Source: an uncultured Eubacteriales bacterium
GTDB lineage: Bacteria; Bacillota; Clostridia; Christensenellales; UBA1242
Assembly (NCBI GenBank): GCA_949077035.1
Contig: CARUPR010000004.1
Location: forward strand, 77,367 to 141,366
Length of the DNA: 64,000 bases
Direction: 5' to 3'
Shown here piece after piece: positions 9,130 to 18,887 of the stretch. Position 1 is the first letter of the stretch. Each line of letters opens with the position of its first letter. The notes below the pieces were generated by a model. The model ran no database searches, had not been told where the DNA came from, and saw only the letters and a program-made list of their open reading frames with translations. The position numbers were made by a program, and so were the translations under genes.

Positions 9130-10407
9130 ATGAAATTAATCTTTAATAAAGAAAAAGCTCTTGAAAATATAAAACTTTATGGGACATCATTGAAAGAATT
9201 TCCACAATTTAAAAATGATATGGATGTGGCTTTGAAATGCATCTATGTCAACTTTAATAATTTTCAATATGTATCAAACAAATTAAAAAATGACAAAGAT
9301 TTTGTCTTAAAAGCTTTGGCAATCAATTCTGGCATTGTAAGGTTTCTTCCAAAAAAGCTTTTGGATGACAAGGATATTGCAATTTCTGCATTAAACAATT
9401 CTGACTATGCTGATGAATTTAAATTTCTTTCGCCAAGGCTGCAAAAAGACAGAGAAATTGTCAATATTGCAATAAACAAAAATGGCAATTTAATATGTGC
9501 TATTTCTGATAGTTTGAAGGATAAAGATTTAAAAGTTGCTGCAATAAAAAGCAGAGGAATGGCTATAAGTTCTATCCCAGAATTTCAAGACAACAAGGAA
9601 ATGGCTTTGATTGCTGTAAAACAAGACGGTTTGGCTATCTGTTATCTTTCTGATAGGCTTAAAGATGACAAGGATGTTGTTTTGGCGGCTGCTTCAAAAT
9701 TTTATGGTGCACTTGGTTATGCTTCAAAAAGATTGCAGGATGATTTTGATTTGGTTATGGCAGCTGTTAAAAATGATGGCAAGTCACTTCAGTTTGCTTC
9801 TGCCAGATTAAAAGATGACATTGAAATAGCAACTATGGCAATGAAAAAAAGCCCTAATGAAGCTTATCAATTTTTATCAGAAAGATTGAAGGAAGTAAAA
9901 CAATTTGCCCTTCAGCATATTATGGCAAGTGCTAACAACTTTAAAAATATTTCACCAAAGCTGAAGAAGGATAAAGAGATTATTGTTGAAGCTCTTTATG
10001 GCAGCAAAAATGATTATTATCATGACACCTATTATTTATTAAGCAAGATTGAAAATGAAAATGTATTTAGAGATGCTTACTTGCTTGGTCGCAGGCGTAT
10101 TGAAGAATTGCATGATGTTTGCATAGACCTTAAAAATTTTGCTAAACTTTCAGACTTCTTCTTTGAAGACGAAAATTCTGAATGTTTGACTTTTGCAACA
10201 GAGCTTGTTTGTGAAAAACTTGGCGAGCTTCCTCAAACTGCAGAAAACAAAGAATATAAAGAAAAAATATTGCAGCTTATGAAAGAAACCATCTATTCAA
10301 AGAAAGATAAGCTTGATAATTCAAATGATAAGGAAGAGAATAAAGGTGCTGAAGATATGGAAAAGGAAGTTAAAAGATTTATAGACGAAGAAGTCTATTA
10401 TGATTAA
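9130..10407 (+). CDS. DUF4116-type repeat protein (paralogue 3)
   Basis: A 425-residue protein. ATG at 9130 is preferred over ATG at 9118 because GGAGGGG lies between them at proper spacing. It lacks the transglutaminase-like domain and consists of about 11 repeats of ~25 residues (for example YLSDRLKDDKDVVLAAASK), then the shared C-terminal module (ELPQTAENKEY) and an acidic tail. It sits between two gaps with its own upstream terminator, so it may have its own promoter. All-helical, no secretion signal. Function unknown; a repeat-only relative of the two enzymes upstream, perhaps an inhibitor, adaptor or alternative effector, which is speculation. Confidence 0.8.
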   Translation: MKLIFNKEKALENIKLYGTSLKEFPQFKNDMDVALKCIYVNFNNFQYVSNKLKNDKDFVLKALAINSGIVRFLPKKLLDDKDIAISALNNSDYADEFKFLSPRLQKDREIVNIAINKNGNLICAISDSLKDKDLKVAAIKSRGMAISSIPEFQDNKEMALIAVKQDGLAICYLSDRLKDDKDVVLAAASKFYGALGYASKRLQDDFDLVMAAVKNDGKSLQFASARLKDDIEIATMAMKKSPNEAYQFLSERLKEVKQFALQHIMASANNFKNISPKLKKDKEIIVEALYGSKNDYYHDTYYLLSKIENENVFRDAYLLGRRRIEELHDVCIDLKNFAKLSDFFFEDENSECLTFATELVCEKLGELPQTAENKEYKEKILQLMKETIYSKKDKLDNSNDKEENKGAEDMEKEVKRFIDEEVYYD

Positions 10408-10546
10408 AAATAGGGAGTTTTAATTCGTATAAATATTTTATATAAGGAAAAGATTATTCAGCTTGTAAAAAACACTTTTGCAAAAATTAATAAAAGATAG
10501 ACTTTGAATTTTTTGAAAAATTTACATCATTAAAAGGAAAAGAAAA

Positions 10547-11626
10547 GTGATTGATTATTCAAATAAGAAAGCTGTGATGCATGCATTAAAAACGAATAAA
10601 CCGAATATTAGTTGGATTGAAATGAAAAATTTGCCAAAAGAATTTTGGGAAGACAGAGAGTTTGTTTTTGCAGCGGTAAAATATAGTGGATATTTTCTTA
10701 AATATGCACCAAAGTTTCATGAAGATAAAGAACTTGCTATGTTTGCAGTTTCTAAGGTTTCTTTCGTCCTTGAATATTTGCCAAAGTTTCAGGATGACAA
10801 AGAGGTGGTTATGGCTGCAGTTACCAAAGGTTATAGCAATTGCTTTAAGTTTGCCTCGGAAAGATTGAGAAATGACAGAGATGTCGTTTTGGCGGCAGTA
10901 ACACGGAATGGTGGAGCACTTGAGTTTGCACCAAAATATCAAGATGACAAAGAGATTGTTATGAGGGCAATAGCCAGTGACAAAGAAGCATTTAAATTTG
11001 CCTCTGACAGATTGAAAAATGACAAAGCTGTTGTGTATAATGCTATAAAAAGTGATGGATATAATATAAAATATGCATCAGATGACATGAAAAAAGATAA
11101 AGAATTGGCATTGATTGCAGTTTCAAATTCTACTTTTGCTTTTGATTATTTACCAATGTTTCAAGATGACAGGGATGTGGCACTTGCAGCTGTAAAATTG
11201 TGTGGAAATTCTTTTTATCATATATCCGAAAGATTGAAAGATAATACAGAAATCTTTTTAACTTCATATTTAAGAAATAAAGATGTAAAACAATATGCTT
11301 CAAAAAGACTTCAAAATTGTTATTTATTTAAGAAGGACAATGTTGAAATTGAAAAAGAGATAAAATTGATACTCAAACTTTGCGAAAAACCTGAAAGTTT
11401 TGCAAATCTACCTTTAGAAAGATTTATCAGCAAAAATCGCGAGTTTCTTCAATTTACAATTGATGCAATCAGGCAAAAACTTGCAGAGCTTCCAAAGACA
11501 GAAGAAAATTTAAAATACATCAAAGAGATATCAAAACTTATTAAAAAGACAATCAAAGATAAGATTGAAGAATTTAAAAACAATTGTGTATTTTTGGAAG
11601 AGGCCGATGCTGATTTTGAAATGTAA
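10547..11626 (+). CDS. DUF4116-type repeat protein (paralogue 4), GTG start
   Basis: A 359-residue protein starting at GTG, supported by alignment with the next paralogue, which begins with the same IDYSNKK after ATG and has the same AAAAGGAAAAG-like ribosome site. About 9-10 repeats (residues ~20-260), some of a short form with YLPKFQDDKEVVMAAV, followed by the shared C-terminal module (LPKTEENLKY). No transglutaminase-like domain, no membrane segment. Product role unknown. Strong similarity to paralogue 5 shows that the pair arose by recent duplication. Confidence 0.8.
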   Translation: MIDYSNKKAVMHALKTNKPNISWIEMKNLPKEFWEDREFVFAAVKYSGYFLKYAPKFHEDKELAMFAVSKVSFVLEYLPKFQDDKEVVMAAVTKGYSNCFKFASERLRNDRDVVLAAVTRNGGALEFAPKYQDDKEIVMRAIASDKEAFKFASDRLKNDKAVVYNAIKSDGYNIKYASDDMKKDKELALIAVSNSTFAFDYLPMFQDDRDVALAAVKLCGNSFYHISERLKDNTEIFLTSYLRNKDVKQYASKRLQNCYLFKKDNVEIEKEIKLILKLCEKPESFANLPLERFISKNREFLQFTIDAIRQKLAELPKTEENLKYIKEISKLIKKTIKDKIEEFKNNCVFLEEADADFEM

Positions 11627-11696
11627 AAATTAATCTATTTTAATTAAATGATTTTTTAAGATTGAAATTTAAATATTATTAAAAGGGAAAAGAAAT

Positions 11697-12398
11697 ATGA
11701 TTGATTATTCAAATAAAAAGGATGTTATTAAAGCAATTGAAACATTTGATATAAATTTCAATTTGGATAATATGCTAAAAGAGTTTTGGGAAGATAGAGA
11801 TGTTGTTTTGGCTGCGGTAAAACGCAGTGGATATTTGCTTAAATTTGCACCAAAGTTTCATGAAGACAAAGAGGTGGTTATGAGTGCAATTCCAACCTAT
11901 CCTCATGTTCTTGAATATTTGCCAAAGTTTCAAGATGACAAGGATGTTGCACTGGCAGCTGTAAAATTGAGTCAATATACCTATAAATATCATATATCAG
12001 AAAGATTGAAAGATAATATAGAAATATTTTTTACCGCATATTTAAAGGACAAATCAGCAAAAGAGTTTGCATCAAAAAGACTTAATAAATGTTATGTTTT
12101 CAGTCTGTGGGGCGATAATGTCGAAAATGAAATCAGACAAATTCTTTCTCTTTGCAAAAGACCTTATGAATTTGCACTACTTCCTTTAGAAAGGTTTGAA
12201 AAGAAAAATTCAGAATTTCTTAAAATTGTAATTGATGCAATCAGGCAAAGGCTTGCCGAACTTCCAAAAACAGAGGGAAATTTAAAATATACAAAAGAGA
12301 TTTTAGGGCTTATCAAAGAAACAATTAAAAACAGAATTAAAGAATTTCAAAACAATAGTGCTTATTTGGAAGAAACAAATGATGGGCTTGAATTGTAA
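11697..12398 (+). CDS. DUF4116-type repeat protein, shortened (paralogue 5)
   Basis: A 233-residue protein, very similar to paralogue 4 at both ends but with only about four repeats. The 126-residue difference equals five 25-residue repeats, so it looks like an in-frame loss (or the other copy a gain) of five repeats. N-terminal IDYSNKKDVIKAIE and the C-terminal module (LPKTEGNLKY) are both kept. A terminator follows at 12457, closing the array. Function unknown. Confidence 0.78.
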   Translation: MIDYSNKKDVIKAIETFDINFNLDNMLKEFWEDRDVVLAAVKRSGYLLKFAPKFHEDKEVVMSAIPTYPHVLEYLPKFQDDKDVALAAVKLSQYTYKYHISERLKDNIEIFFTAYLKDKSAKEFASKRLNKCYVFSLWGDNVENEIRQILSLCKRPYEFALLPLERFEKKNSEFLKIVIDAIRQRLAELPKTEGNLKYTKEILGLIKETIKNRIKEFQNNSAYLEETNDGLEL

Positions 12399-12456
12399 AT
12401 TTGTTTAAAAGATTAAGAATAGCACTTTCATTGTTTGCGCTTTTCTTGTATTCTTA

Positions 12457-12486
12457 AAAAAGCATATCAAAAATGATATGCTTTTT
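12457..12486 (+). terminator. Rho-independent terminator closing the repeat-protein array
   Basis: Perfect 12-bp stem AAAAAGCATATC / GATATGCTTTTT with a 6-base loop AAAAAT; T run included in the descending arm. Confidence 0.8.
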
Positions 12487-12570
12487 CGTTTGTTTGAAGA
12501 TTGAATCACATTTTAAATATTTTCTGCAAAAGAAAATTTTTGATTAAATTTTAAAATTTGTTTTATATTC

Positions 12571-12599
12571 TTGAAATTGTAGCAAAATTATGATATACT
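12571..12599 (+). promoter_or_regulatory. Sigma-A-type promoter of typA
   Basis: TTGAAA, 17-base spacer, TATACT, with TG one base before the -10 (TGATATACT), 27 bases before the typA start. Confidence 0.6.
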
Positions 12600-12625
12600 C
12601 GTAAGGTTAAAAAGGATGAAATAAT

Positions 12626-14458
12626 ATGAAAAACGAAAAAATTAGAAATATTGCGATTATCGCCCATGTTGACCATGGCAAAACCTCTCTTGTAAACGAG
12701 CTTTTGAAGCAAGGAAGTGTTTTTAGAGATAATCAAGTTGTTGAAGATAGGGTGATGGACTCAAACGCGCTTGAAAGAGAACGTGGAATTACAATTCTTT
12801 CAAAAAACTGCTCTTGCCTTTATGGCGATACAAAAATTAACATCATCGACACTCCTGGACACGCCGATTTTGGTGGCGAGGTGGAACGTGTGCTTAAAAT
12901 GGTTGACGGCGTTTTGCTTGTTGTTGATGCCTATGAAGGGCCAATGCCTCAAACTCGTTTCGTGCTTGAAAAGGCGCTTTCATTGAAGCTTAAGGTCATT
13001 GTTGTTGTCAACAAAATTGACAGAGCGGATGCAAGAATTAATGAAGTCATTGATGAAGTCCTTGAACTTTTCCTTGAACTTGATGCCAATGAAGAGCAGC
13101 TAAATTCACCTTTCATTTTTGCTTCTGCAAGGGCAGGAATTGCTAGCGTTGACCAAAATGAAAAGGGCAAGGATATGACAGCATTATTTAATAAGATTGT
13201 TGAGTATATACCTGCTCCAGAAGGTGAAGAAGACAAGGCTTGTCAGATGCTGGTTTCTTCTGCAGAGCATAATGAATATGTGGGCAAGCTTGCTGTTGGC
13301 AAAATTTCAAGAGGCTCTATTAAAGTTGGTCAAAGTGTGACACTTTGCAATTATCATGACCAAGATAAAAAGACTAGGTCAAAGGTTGTAAGTTTATTTG
13401 TATTTGAAGGTCTTAAAAAGATTCCTGTTGAAAGTGCGGGTGTGGGTGAAATTGTTTGCATTGCCGGTCTTGAAGGTGTGCAAATTGGTGATACAATCTG
13501 TGATAGCAGTTTGGTTGAACCTGTTGAGTTTGTCAAGATTGCAGAGCCAAGTGTTGAAATGACATTTATGGTAAATGACAGTCCACTTGCAGGAAGAGAG
13601 GGTAAGTTTGTGACCTCTCGTCATCTTCGTGACAGACTTTACAAAGAGGCAGTCAAAGACCTTTCTCTTCGCGTGCAGGATGGTGAAACAGCCGAGCAGT
13701 TTAAGGTGAGCGGAAGGGGTGAAATGCACCTTTCAATCCTCATCGAAAATATGAGAAGAGATGGTTATGAATTTCAAGTTTCAATGCCAAAGGTTTTAAT
13801 TAAAGAAATCGATGGTGTGAAATGTGAGCCTATTGACAGGCTTATACTTGACGTCCCAGAAGATTGCACCGGTGTTGTTATGCAAAAGATGGGTGTCAGA
13901 AAGGGCGAACTTGTGCAAATGAATCCACATGGGAATCGTATTAAAATGGAATTTTTAATTCCTTCAAGAGGATTGTTTGGTTTTAAGAGCGAACTTTTGA
14001 CCGACACTAAGGGTGAAGGCGTAATCAATTCTGTTTTCTATGATTATCAACCATGGAAGGGCGAAATTAAACGCCGCGATGTGGGCTCACTTGTTGCACA
14101 TGAAGATGGTGAAGCTATCGTTTATGGACTTTTCAATGCTCAGGAAAGGGGAGAACTTTTTGTTGAAGCGGGCATGAAGGTCTATGCAGGTATGGTTGTT
14201 GGCTCAAACCCAAAAGGTGGCGATATTGTTGTCAATGTCTGCAAGAAAAAACATCTTTCAAACTGCCGTGCTTCTGGCTCTGATGACGCACTTAGACTTA
14301 CACCACCAAAAAGGATGAGTCTTGAAGATGATATCGAATTTTTGGCTGATGATGAAATTCTTGAAGTTACACCAAAGAGTTTGAGAATCCGCAAAATTAT
14401 TCTTGACCATAACCTCAGAAATCGTGAACGTGGAAAGGTTATGAGAGGGGAAATTTAA
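12626..14458 (+). CDS. typA: Ribosome-associated translational GTPase TypA/BipA
   Basis: A 610-residue protein of the normal family length. The G1 loop [10 protein letters not shown] lies at residues 13-22, G3 as [16 protein letters not shown]4 as NKID. EF-G-like domains follow and the TypA-specific C-terminal region ends with a basic tail. Known: TypA/BipA binds the 70S ribosome near the A site and assists ribosome assembly and stress adaptation, for example in the cold. It has its own promoter and stands alone between the DUF4116 array and a repeat-rich gap, so it marks the return to core chromosome. Confidence 0.97.
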   Translation: MKNEKIRNIAIIAHVDHGKTSLVNELLKQGSVFRDNQVVEDRVMDSNALERERGITILSKNCSCLYGDTKINIIDTPGHADFGGEVERVLKMVDGVLLVVDAYEGPMPQTRFVLEKALSLKLKVIVVVNKIDRADARINEVIDEVLELFLELDANEEQLNSPFIFASARAGIASVDQNEKGKDMTALFNKIVEYIPAPEGEEDKACQMLVSSAEHNEYVGKLAVGKISRGSIKVGQSVTLCNYHDQDKKTRSKVVSLFVFEGLKKIPVESAGVGEIVCIAGLEGVQIGDTICDSSLVEPVEFVKIAEPSVEMTFMVNDSPLAGREGKFVTSRHLRDRLYKEAVKDLSLRVQDGETAEQFKVSGRGEMHLSILIENMRRDGYEFQVSMPKVLIKEIDGVKCEPIDRLILDVPEDCTGVVMQKMGVRKGELVQMNPHGNRIKMEFLIPSRGLFGFKSELLTDTKGEGVINSVFYDYQPWKGEIKRRDVGSLVAHEDGEAIVYGLFNAQERGELFVEAGMKVYAGMVVGSNPKGGDIVVNVCKKKHLSNCRASGSDDALRLTPPKRMSLEDDIEFLADDEILEVTPKSLRIRKIILDHNLRNRERGKVMRGEI

Positions 14459-14530
14459 TTTTTGTTTTAAAAAAACATGTCTTGAATATAAATCAAATTT
14501 TGCAATTTAGTTTAATTTATGAAAATTTAG

Positions 14531-14692
14531 TTTTAGGAGAACTGATACTTTTTTAGAATTTTGTTTTTAGGAGAACTGATTTTGTCTTAAAAAATTTTAG
14601 AATTTTGTTTTTATGAGAATTTAATTAGTTATATTAATAGCTTGGGAGAGCGTGATTTAAACTGCATTTTTTAATAGCTTGGGAGAGCGTGA
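14531..14692 (+). repeat. Two sets of short direct repeats in a 314-bp gene-free gap
   Basis: The gap 14459-14772 has no gene. TTTTAGGAGAACTGAT occurs at 14531-14546 and 14565-14580, with a decayed third copy near 14609. A 21-bp unit containing AGCTTGGGAGAGCGTGA occurs at 14635-14655 and 14672-14692, 37 bases apart. No palindrome strong enough for a terminator is seen here. The role is unknown; repeated protein-binding sites or remnants of a mobile sequence are possible. Confidence 0.6.
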
Positions 14693-14772
14693 CAATTTTA
14701 GCATTTTTTAAAAACTTAAGATAATTTTTTAGTTTATTATAGCTGCAAGAAAATTTGCATGAGGAGGGCATA

Positions 14773-15042
14773 ATGCTTATCAATCCAGAAGAAAAAAGAG
14801 ATTTAAAAAAATCCAATAAAAGACTTGTAATTTTTTTGCTTATCACCTTTTTTCTTGACGGTTTTATTGCCTTCCTCTTTTTTAAATATACCAAAATCCA
14901 TACAGCACTTTGTGTTTTTATTATATTGGTTATCACAACAATTTTTTACTTGCTGTTTTTGTGGATATGTGGTAAAATTGATAAGAGAAGGGCAAAACGA
15001 CTTGAAGAAAGTGGAAAGAAAGACCCTTTTACAAAAGAATAA
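14773..15042 (+). CDS. Small two-helix membrane protein
   Basis: An 89-residue protein. ATG at 14773 follows GAGGAGGG and is preferred to the upstream ATG at 14758. Basic N-terminal ~20 residues, then two hydrophobic segments (about 22-42 and 48-72) and a basic C-terminal tail (KIDKRRAKRLEESGKKD). It is probably an inner-membrane protein with both ends in the cytoplasm. No family recognised. It stands between typA and dnaB with nothing pointing to its function. Confidence 0.65.
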   Translation: MLINPEEKRDLKKSNKRLVIFLLITFFLDGFIAFLFFKYTKIHTALCVFIILVITTIFYLLFLWICGKIDKRRAKRLEESGKKDPFTKE

Positions 15043-15234
15043 TATTTTTTGGTTTTCACTTTTAAATTAAATTATTTAAATAAACCATTTAAATAAAATC
15101 ATTTTAAATTGTGTTTTTTAAATTTATATTTTTAATCTAAAAGAAAAAACATATGAAAATTATTAAAAAAACATATAAAACAACATTTTTGAAAGAAAAA
15201 TTCAAAAAATATATAAAATTCTTAGGAGGACAAG

Positions 15235-16671
15235 ATGGCAGACTATAAAATTATGCCACATAATATTGAAGCAGAGCAGTCAGTTTTAGGGGCGATTTTG
15301 ATAGACTTACAAGCACAAATTGATATTTTTGGCATGATGAATGAAGATGATTTTTATTCTCAAGCTCATAAAAGCATTTATGCTGTGATGAATAAAATTT
15401 ATCAACGTTCTGAGCCTGTTGATTTTGTCACACTTACCGACCAACTTGACCAAGACAAACTGCTTGATAAGGTGGGCGGAATTGATTATATAACCACACT
15501 TACAAATGTTGTGCCTTCAGCTGCCAACTTTAAGTTTTATTGTGAAATTGTAAAATCAGACTCGGTAAAAAGAAAGCTCATCTATGCCGGTCAGAAAATC
15601 ATTGAAAGTGCCTATGAATTTGAAGATAAAGAAAAAAGTCTTCAGCTTGCTGAAAAGGAAATTTTTGACATTGCTGAAAAGCAATCTCGTTCTGCACTTG
15701 AACATGTTGGTGCAAGTGATGGCGCAGTGAAACACGTGATTGATAAGTTTGACCAAATTGCAAAGGACCCATATTCAATAAAGGGTATACCAACAGGCTA
15801 TCGTGACCTTGATGCAATCACAAATGGTCTTCATAATAGTGACCTTGTTTTGCTTGCGGCACGTCCTGGTATTGGTAAAACTTCCTTTTCTATGAACATT
15901 CTCGTCAATGCTGCCGTTGACCATGGCAAAAAGTGTGCTATATTCTCACTTGAAATGAGCAGGGACCAGCTTATGCAAAGGGCTTTATGTTCTCTTGCAA
16001 AAGTGCCAATGTCAAGGGCTTTGAATGGCTCTATGGATGGCGATGAGTGGAAAAGAATTTGGACTGCAGCCAAAAAGCTTGAGTCAAGCGGACTTTATAT
16101 AGATGACAGCTCGCTTACCACACCTGCAGATATTCTCACCAAATGCAGACGTTTAAAAGCCAAAGATGGTCTTGATATAGTCATGATTGACTACGTTCAA
16201 CTTATGAGTTCTGCTGGCGGAAGAAAAAATGACAATCGTCAAAATGAAATCAGTGACATTTCAAGAAATCTTAAGATTGCCGCCAAAGAATTGAATGTGC
16301 CAATCATTGCGCTTTCACAGCTTTCGCGTGGGGTTGAAAGCAGGCAGGGCGACCATAGACCAATGCTTTCAGACCTTAGAGATTCTGGTGCGATTGAGCA
16401 GGATGCCGACATTGTAATGTTTTTATACAACCCTGAAAAATATAATGATGTTGAGCAGGAAGATGAGCCTGGCACAATTGAACTTATATTAGCCAAGCAT
16501 AGAAATGGTGGAACAGGGACTGTTAAACTTCGTTGGATTGGTGAATACACCACCTTTGTCAATCTTGGCGATAAATCACAGACCTTTAAAAAGAAAGACA
16601 GGGTAGAGGTTGACCAAATTGAAGAAACACCTGTTGAAAATATGACAGACGTTGATGTTTTTGATGATTAA
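15235..16671 (+). CDS. dnaB: Replicative DNA helicase DnaB
   Basis: A 478-residue protein of normal length. It begins MADYKIMPHNIEAEQSVLGA, typical of the DnaB N-terminal domain, and the RecA-like C-terminal domain has Walker A RPGIGKTS (Lys215), followed by SLEMSRDQL and DIVMIDYVQLM (Walker B), plus QLSRGVESR and SDLRDSGAIEQDAD. Known: the hexameric helicase at the replication fork, loaded at the origin and contacting primase. AGGAGG lies before ATG. No rplI or other replication gene is adjacent. Confidence 0.97.
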   Translation: MADYKIMPHNIEAEQSVLGAILIDLQAQIDIFGMMNEDDFYSQAHKSIYAVMNKIYQRSEPVDFVTLTDQLDQDKLLDKVGGIDYITTLTNVVPSAANFKFYCEIVKSDSVKRKLIYAGQKIIESAYEFEDKEKSLQLAEKEIFDIAEKQSRSALEHVGASDGAVKHVIDKFDQIAKDPYSIKGIPTGYRDLDAITNGLHNSDLVLLAARPGIGKTSFSMNILVNAAVDHGKKCAIFSLEMSRDQLMQRALCSLAKVPMSRALNGSMDGDEWKRIWTAAKKLESSGLYIDDSSLTTPADILTKCRRLKAKDGLDIVMIDYVQLMSSAGGRKNDNRQNEISDISRNLKIAAKELNVPIIALSQLSRGVESRQGDHRPMLSDLRDSGAIEQDADIVMFLYNPEKYNDVEQEDEPGTIELILAKHRNGGTGTVKLRWIGEYTTFVNLGDKSQTFKKKDRVEVDQIEETPVENMTDVDVFDD

Positions 16672-16869
16672 GGCAAAAAAATAAATTATTTTATATTTTT
16701 TACTTGAATGTATATGTAAAATGATGTAATATATTATTGTAAAATATTTATCAATTTTAAATTTATTTTAATCGATTTAAATTATGTCAAAACAAGATTT
16801 GTTTAATTATCAACACTTTAAAATAGATAAAAGTTTGACAAAAAATATAAATTATTAAAAGGAGGCAAT

Positions 16870-17856
16870 ATGGCAAAAGGTAATTCAAAAGGTTATTCGG
16901 CAGGTGGCGGAAAAAAATGGCTTATTGCAATAGCTTTGATTGTGCTTGTAGCCATTGTGGTTGTTGTGGTTTTGATTTGTATTCCACCAAATACATACAA
17001 TGCCGTCCAAACATTAAATAGGACAACTCAATCTTCTTTCCTTGTCAAATCTCCGACAGACAAAGAAAATTTTAATGACCTAAAAAATAAGCTTGGTGCT
17101 GGTGAAAAATTTAATGTTTATCAAAAAGAGATGGAGGACTATGCCCTTATTACAGATTCCATTTACAATATACTTGATTTCTATAATGATAATTTGATTT
17201 TTGCCTCAAGTAATAAAAATTTAAAGAAAAATTTTAAACCTATTAAAAACAATTTGAATGATGCAAAAGCCATTCAAGGAAGATTAAGCAGTGCGCTAGT
17301 TAAGATGAAAGACATTGCAAGAGATACCGATTCTATGAGAAATGCCATTATTGACTTTAGAAATGAGTTTGTAAAATGGCTTAAGGCAAACCAAAAGGCA
17401 TTTGTTGCATTAAATTCTGCCTACTCGGGCTCAATGGGCAACATCTTGGAAAACAATCTTGCAAGCAGAATCATTTTAAACACAGCAGATGAAATGCTTA
17501 GTGAATTGATTGCAAAAATAGAACTTGCAAATGATTTTGATAAAAAAGGTGCTTCGCTTGATAAAAATTATTATAAAGCTGAAGCAATGACAGGGCTATT
17601 TACAGACTTTGTAAATAAAAATATTAAAAATGAAAATTCAGCTATAAAAAATTATTATTTTGATGAAGCTATTCAAACAAACTATCAAAAGTTTGACAAA
17701 TTTATAAAGACCTATCCAAAAGATGCCCTTTCTCAGGTGATAGAATCGGTAAGAAAAGAAAATGGGAAAATTGTGTTTACAAAAACCTTTGAGGGTGTTG
17801 AAGACGCAGATGGTGTTTATAATACAGTCAAAATTCTTTTGGGAGGGCAGGCATGA
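16870..17856 (+). CDS. Membrane-anchored extracytoplasmic protein, unknown
   Basis: A 328-residue protein after AGGAGG. A Gly/Lys-rich cytoplasmic start of ~17 residues precedes one strongly hydrophobic helix (about 18-41, WLIAIALIVLVAIVVVVVL), so the remaining ~285 mostly helical residues are probably outside the membrane. No known domain recognised. Its stop overlaps the start of the lipoprotein gene (ATGA), so the two are translationally coupled and probably act together at the outer face of the membrane. Confidence 0.75.
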   Translation: MAKGNSKGYSAGGGKKWLIAIALIVLVAIVVVVVLICIPPNTYNAVQTLNRTTQSSFLVKSPTDKENFNDLKNKLGAGEKFNVYQKEMEDYALITDSIYNILDFYNDNLIFASSNKNLKKNFKPIKNNLNDAKAIQGRLSSALVKMKDIARDTDSMRNAIIDFRNEFVKWLKANQKAFVALNSAYSGSMGNILENNLASRIILNTADEMLSELIAKIELANDFDKKGASLDKNYYKAEAMTGLFTDFVNKNIKNENSAIKNYYFDEAIQTNYQKFDKFIKTYPKDALSQVIESVRKENGKIVFTKTFEGVEDADGVYNTVKILLGGQA

Positions 17857-18863
17857 AAGTTAAGAAAATAATTTTACCAATAGTGCTTTCTCTTGTAATT
17901 GCTCTCTCTGGATTTACACTTTTTGGATGTGGCAAGAAGGAAGCTAAGGAAGAAAGTTTTAAGCTTTATTCAAGCATTGTTCAGACTATGAAAGATGACA
18001 ACAAAATTTTTAAGAGTGATAAGATTCATGGGCTGGAAACAGATTTTTATATCAAGGATATCGGCTATAAAACTGCAAATAATAATCAGCTTCAAGGTTA
18101 TCAATATTATGTTTCACTTTTAGGTGCGGGGCTTAATTTTATTGATGATTATTATGTCAAACTTGATACAAAGCAGGGTGTTGTAAAAAATGTTGCAATA
18201 AATGATGCGGCATATGCGATGAGAAATAGTTTTAATGTTGTAAAGAGCGAGCATGAAAAATTGGTGCTTGCACAAAACACATCAAATCTTAATTTCAATA
18301 TCTATAATGCACATTTCTACAATTATAGAATTTCAGTTTCAAACTTTATAAACAAGGTATATGATTGTGCTTTCTCTCTTGCAAATTACCTTGATAAATA
18401 CTTGGGACTTTCTGCAAATGTAGGCACAAATAAGATGTCACAGGAAAATTTTGATTTTTATCTTGATTATCAATATCTGAGAATTTACAATGATTATAAA
18501 ACTTTGTATCTGATATCGGCAAAAGGTGCTGACCTTAATGTCAATTTCTTAAATGATAATTATTTCACAGAATTTAATAAACTTGTTTCTAAAGATAAAT
18601 TGTCTATAGCAGAACTTGAAAATATAAATGACATTGTTTTGATTTTTAATAATTTGGCAGGCACTCGTGGTGATGCGACTGCGGCAATGAAAAACTTTTC
18701 AATATATAATTATGTAGAATTTTATGGCAAGGATTTGGTTGCTTACAACAAAGATTCTGAGCATGCTTATGCTTATGCAAGCAAGATTTCAGAATATTTT
18801 TCAAATGAAAATTCTGTTTTGAAAAATTTGACAAGAAAACTTGATAGAAAATTTACACAATAA
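17853..18863 (+). CDS. Lipoprotein of unknown function
   Basis: A 336-residue protein with a lipoprotein signal peptide: MKVKK, a hydrophobic stretch, and lipobox LFGC ending at Cys26. The mature part (~27-336) is predicted helical. The segment FYIKDIGYKTANNNQLQGYQ recurs in the reading frame that follows. Known: lipobox proteins are lipidated on Cys and held on the outer face of the membrane. Coupled by ATGA to the upstream anchored protein. The stop TAA at 18861 is followed in the same frame by a second copy of the mature domain, so this may be the front half of a broken two-domain protein. Confidence 0.8.
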   Translation: MKVKKIILPIVLSLVIALSGFTLFGCGKKEAKEESFKLYSSIVQTMKDDNKIFKSDKIHGLETDFYIKDIGYKTANNNQLQGYQYYVSLLGAGLNFIDDYYVKLDTKQGVVKNVAINDAAYAMRNSFNVVKSEHEKLVLAQNTSNLNFNIYNAHFYNYRISVSNFINKVYDCAFSLANYLDKYLGLSANVGTNKMSQENFDFYLDYQYLRIYNDYKTLYLISAKGADLNVNFLNDNYFTEFNKLVSKDKLSIAELENINDIVLIFNNLAGTRGDATAAMKNFSIYNYVEFYGKDLVAYNKDSEHAYAYASKISEYFSNENSVLKNLTRKLDRKFTQ

Positions 18864-18887
18864 ACAGCAAAACTTTATTCAATTGTT

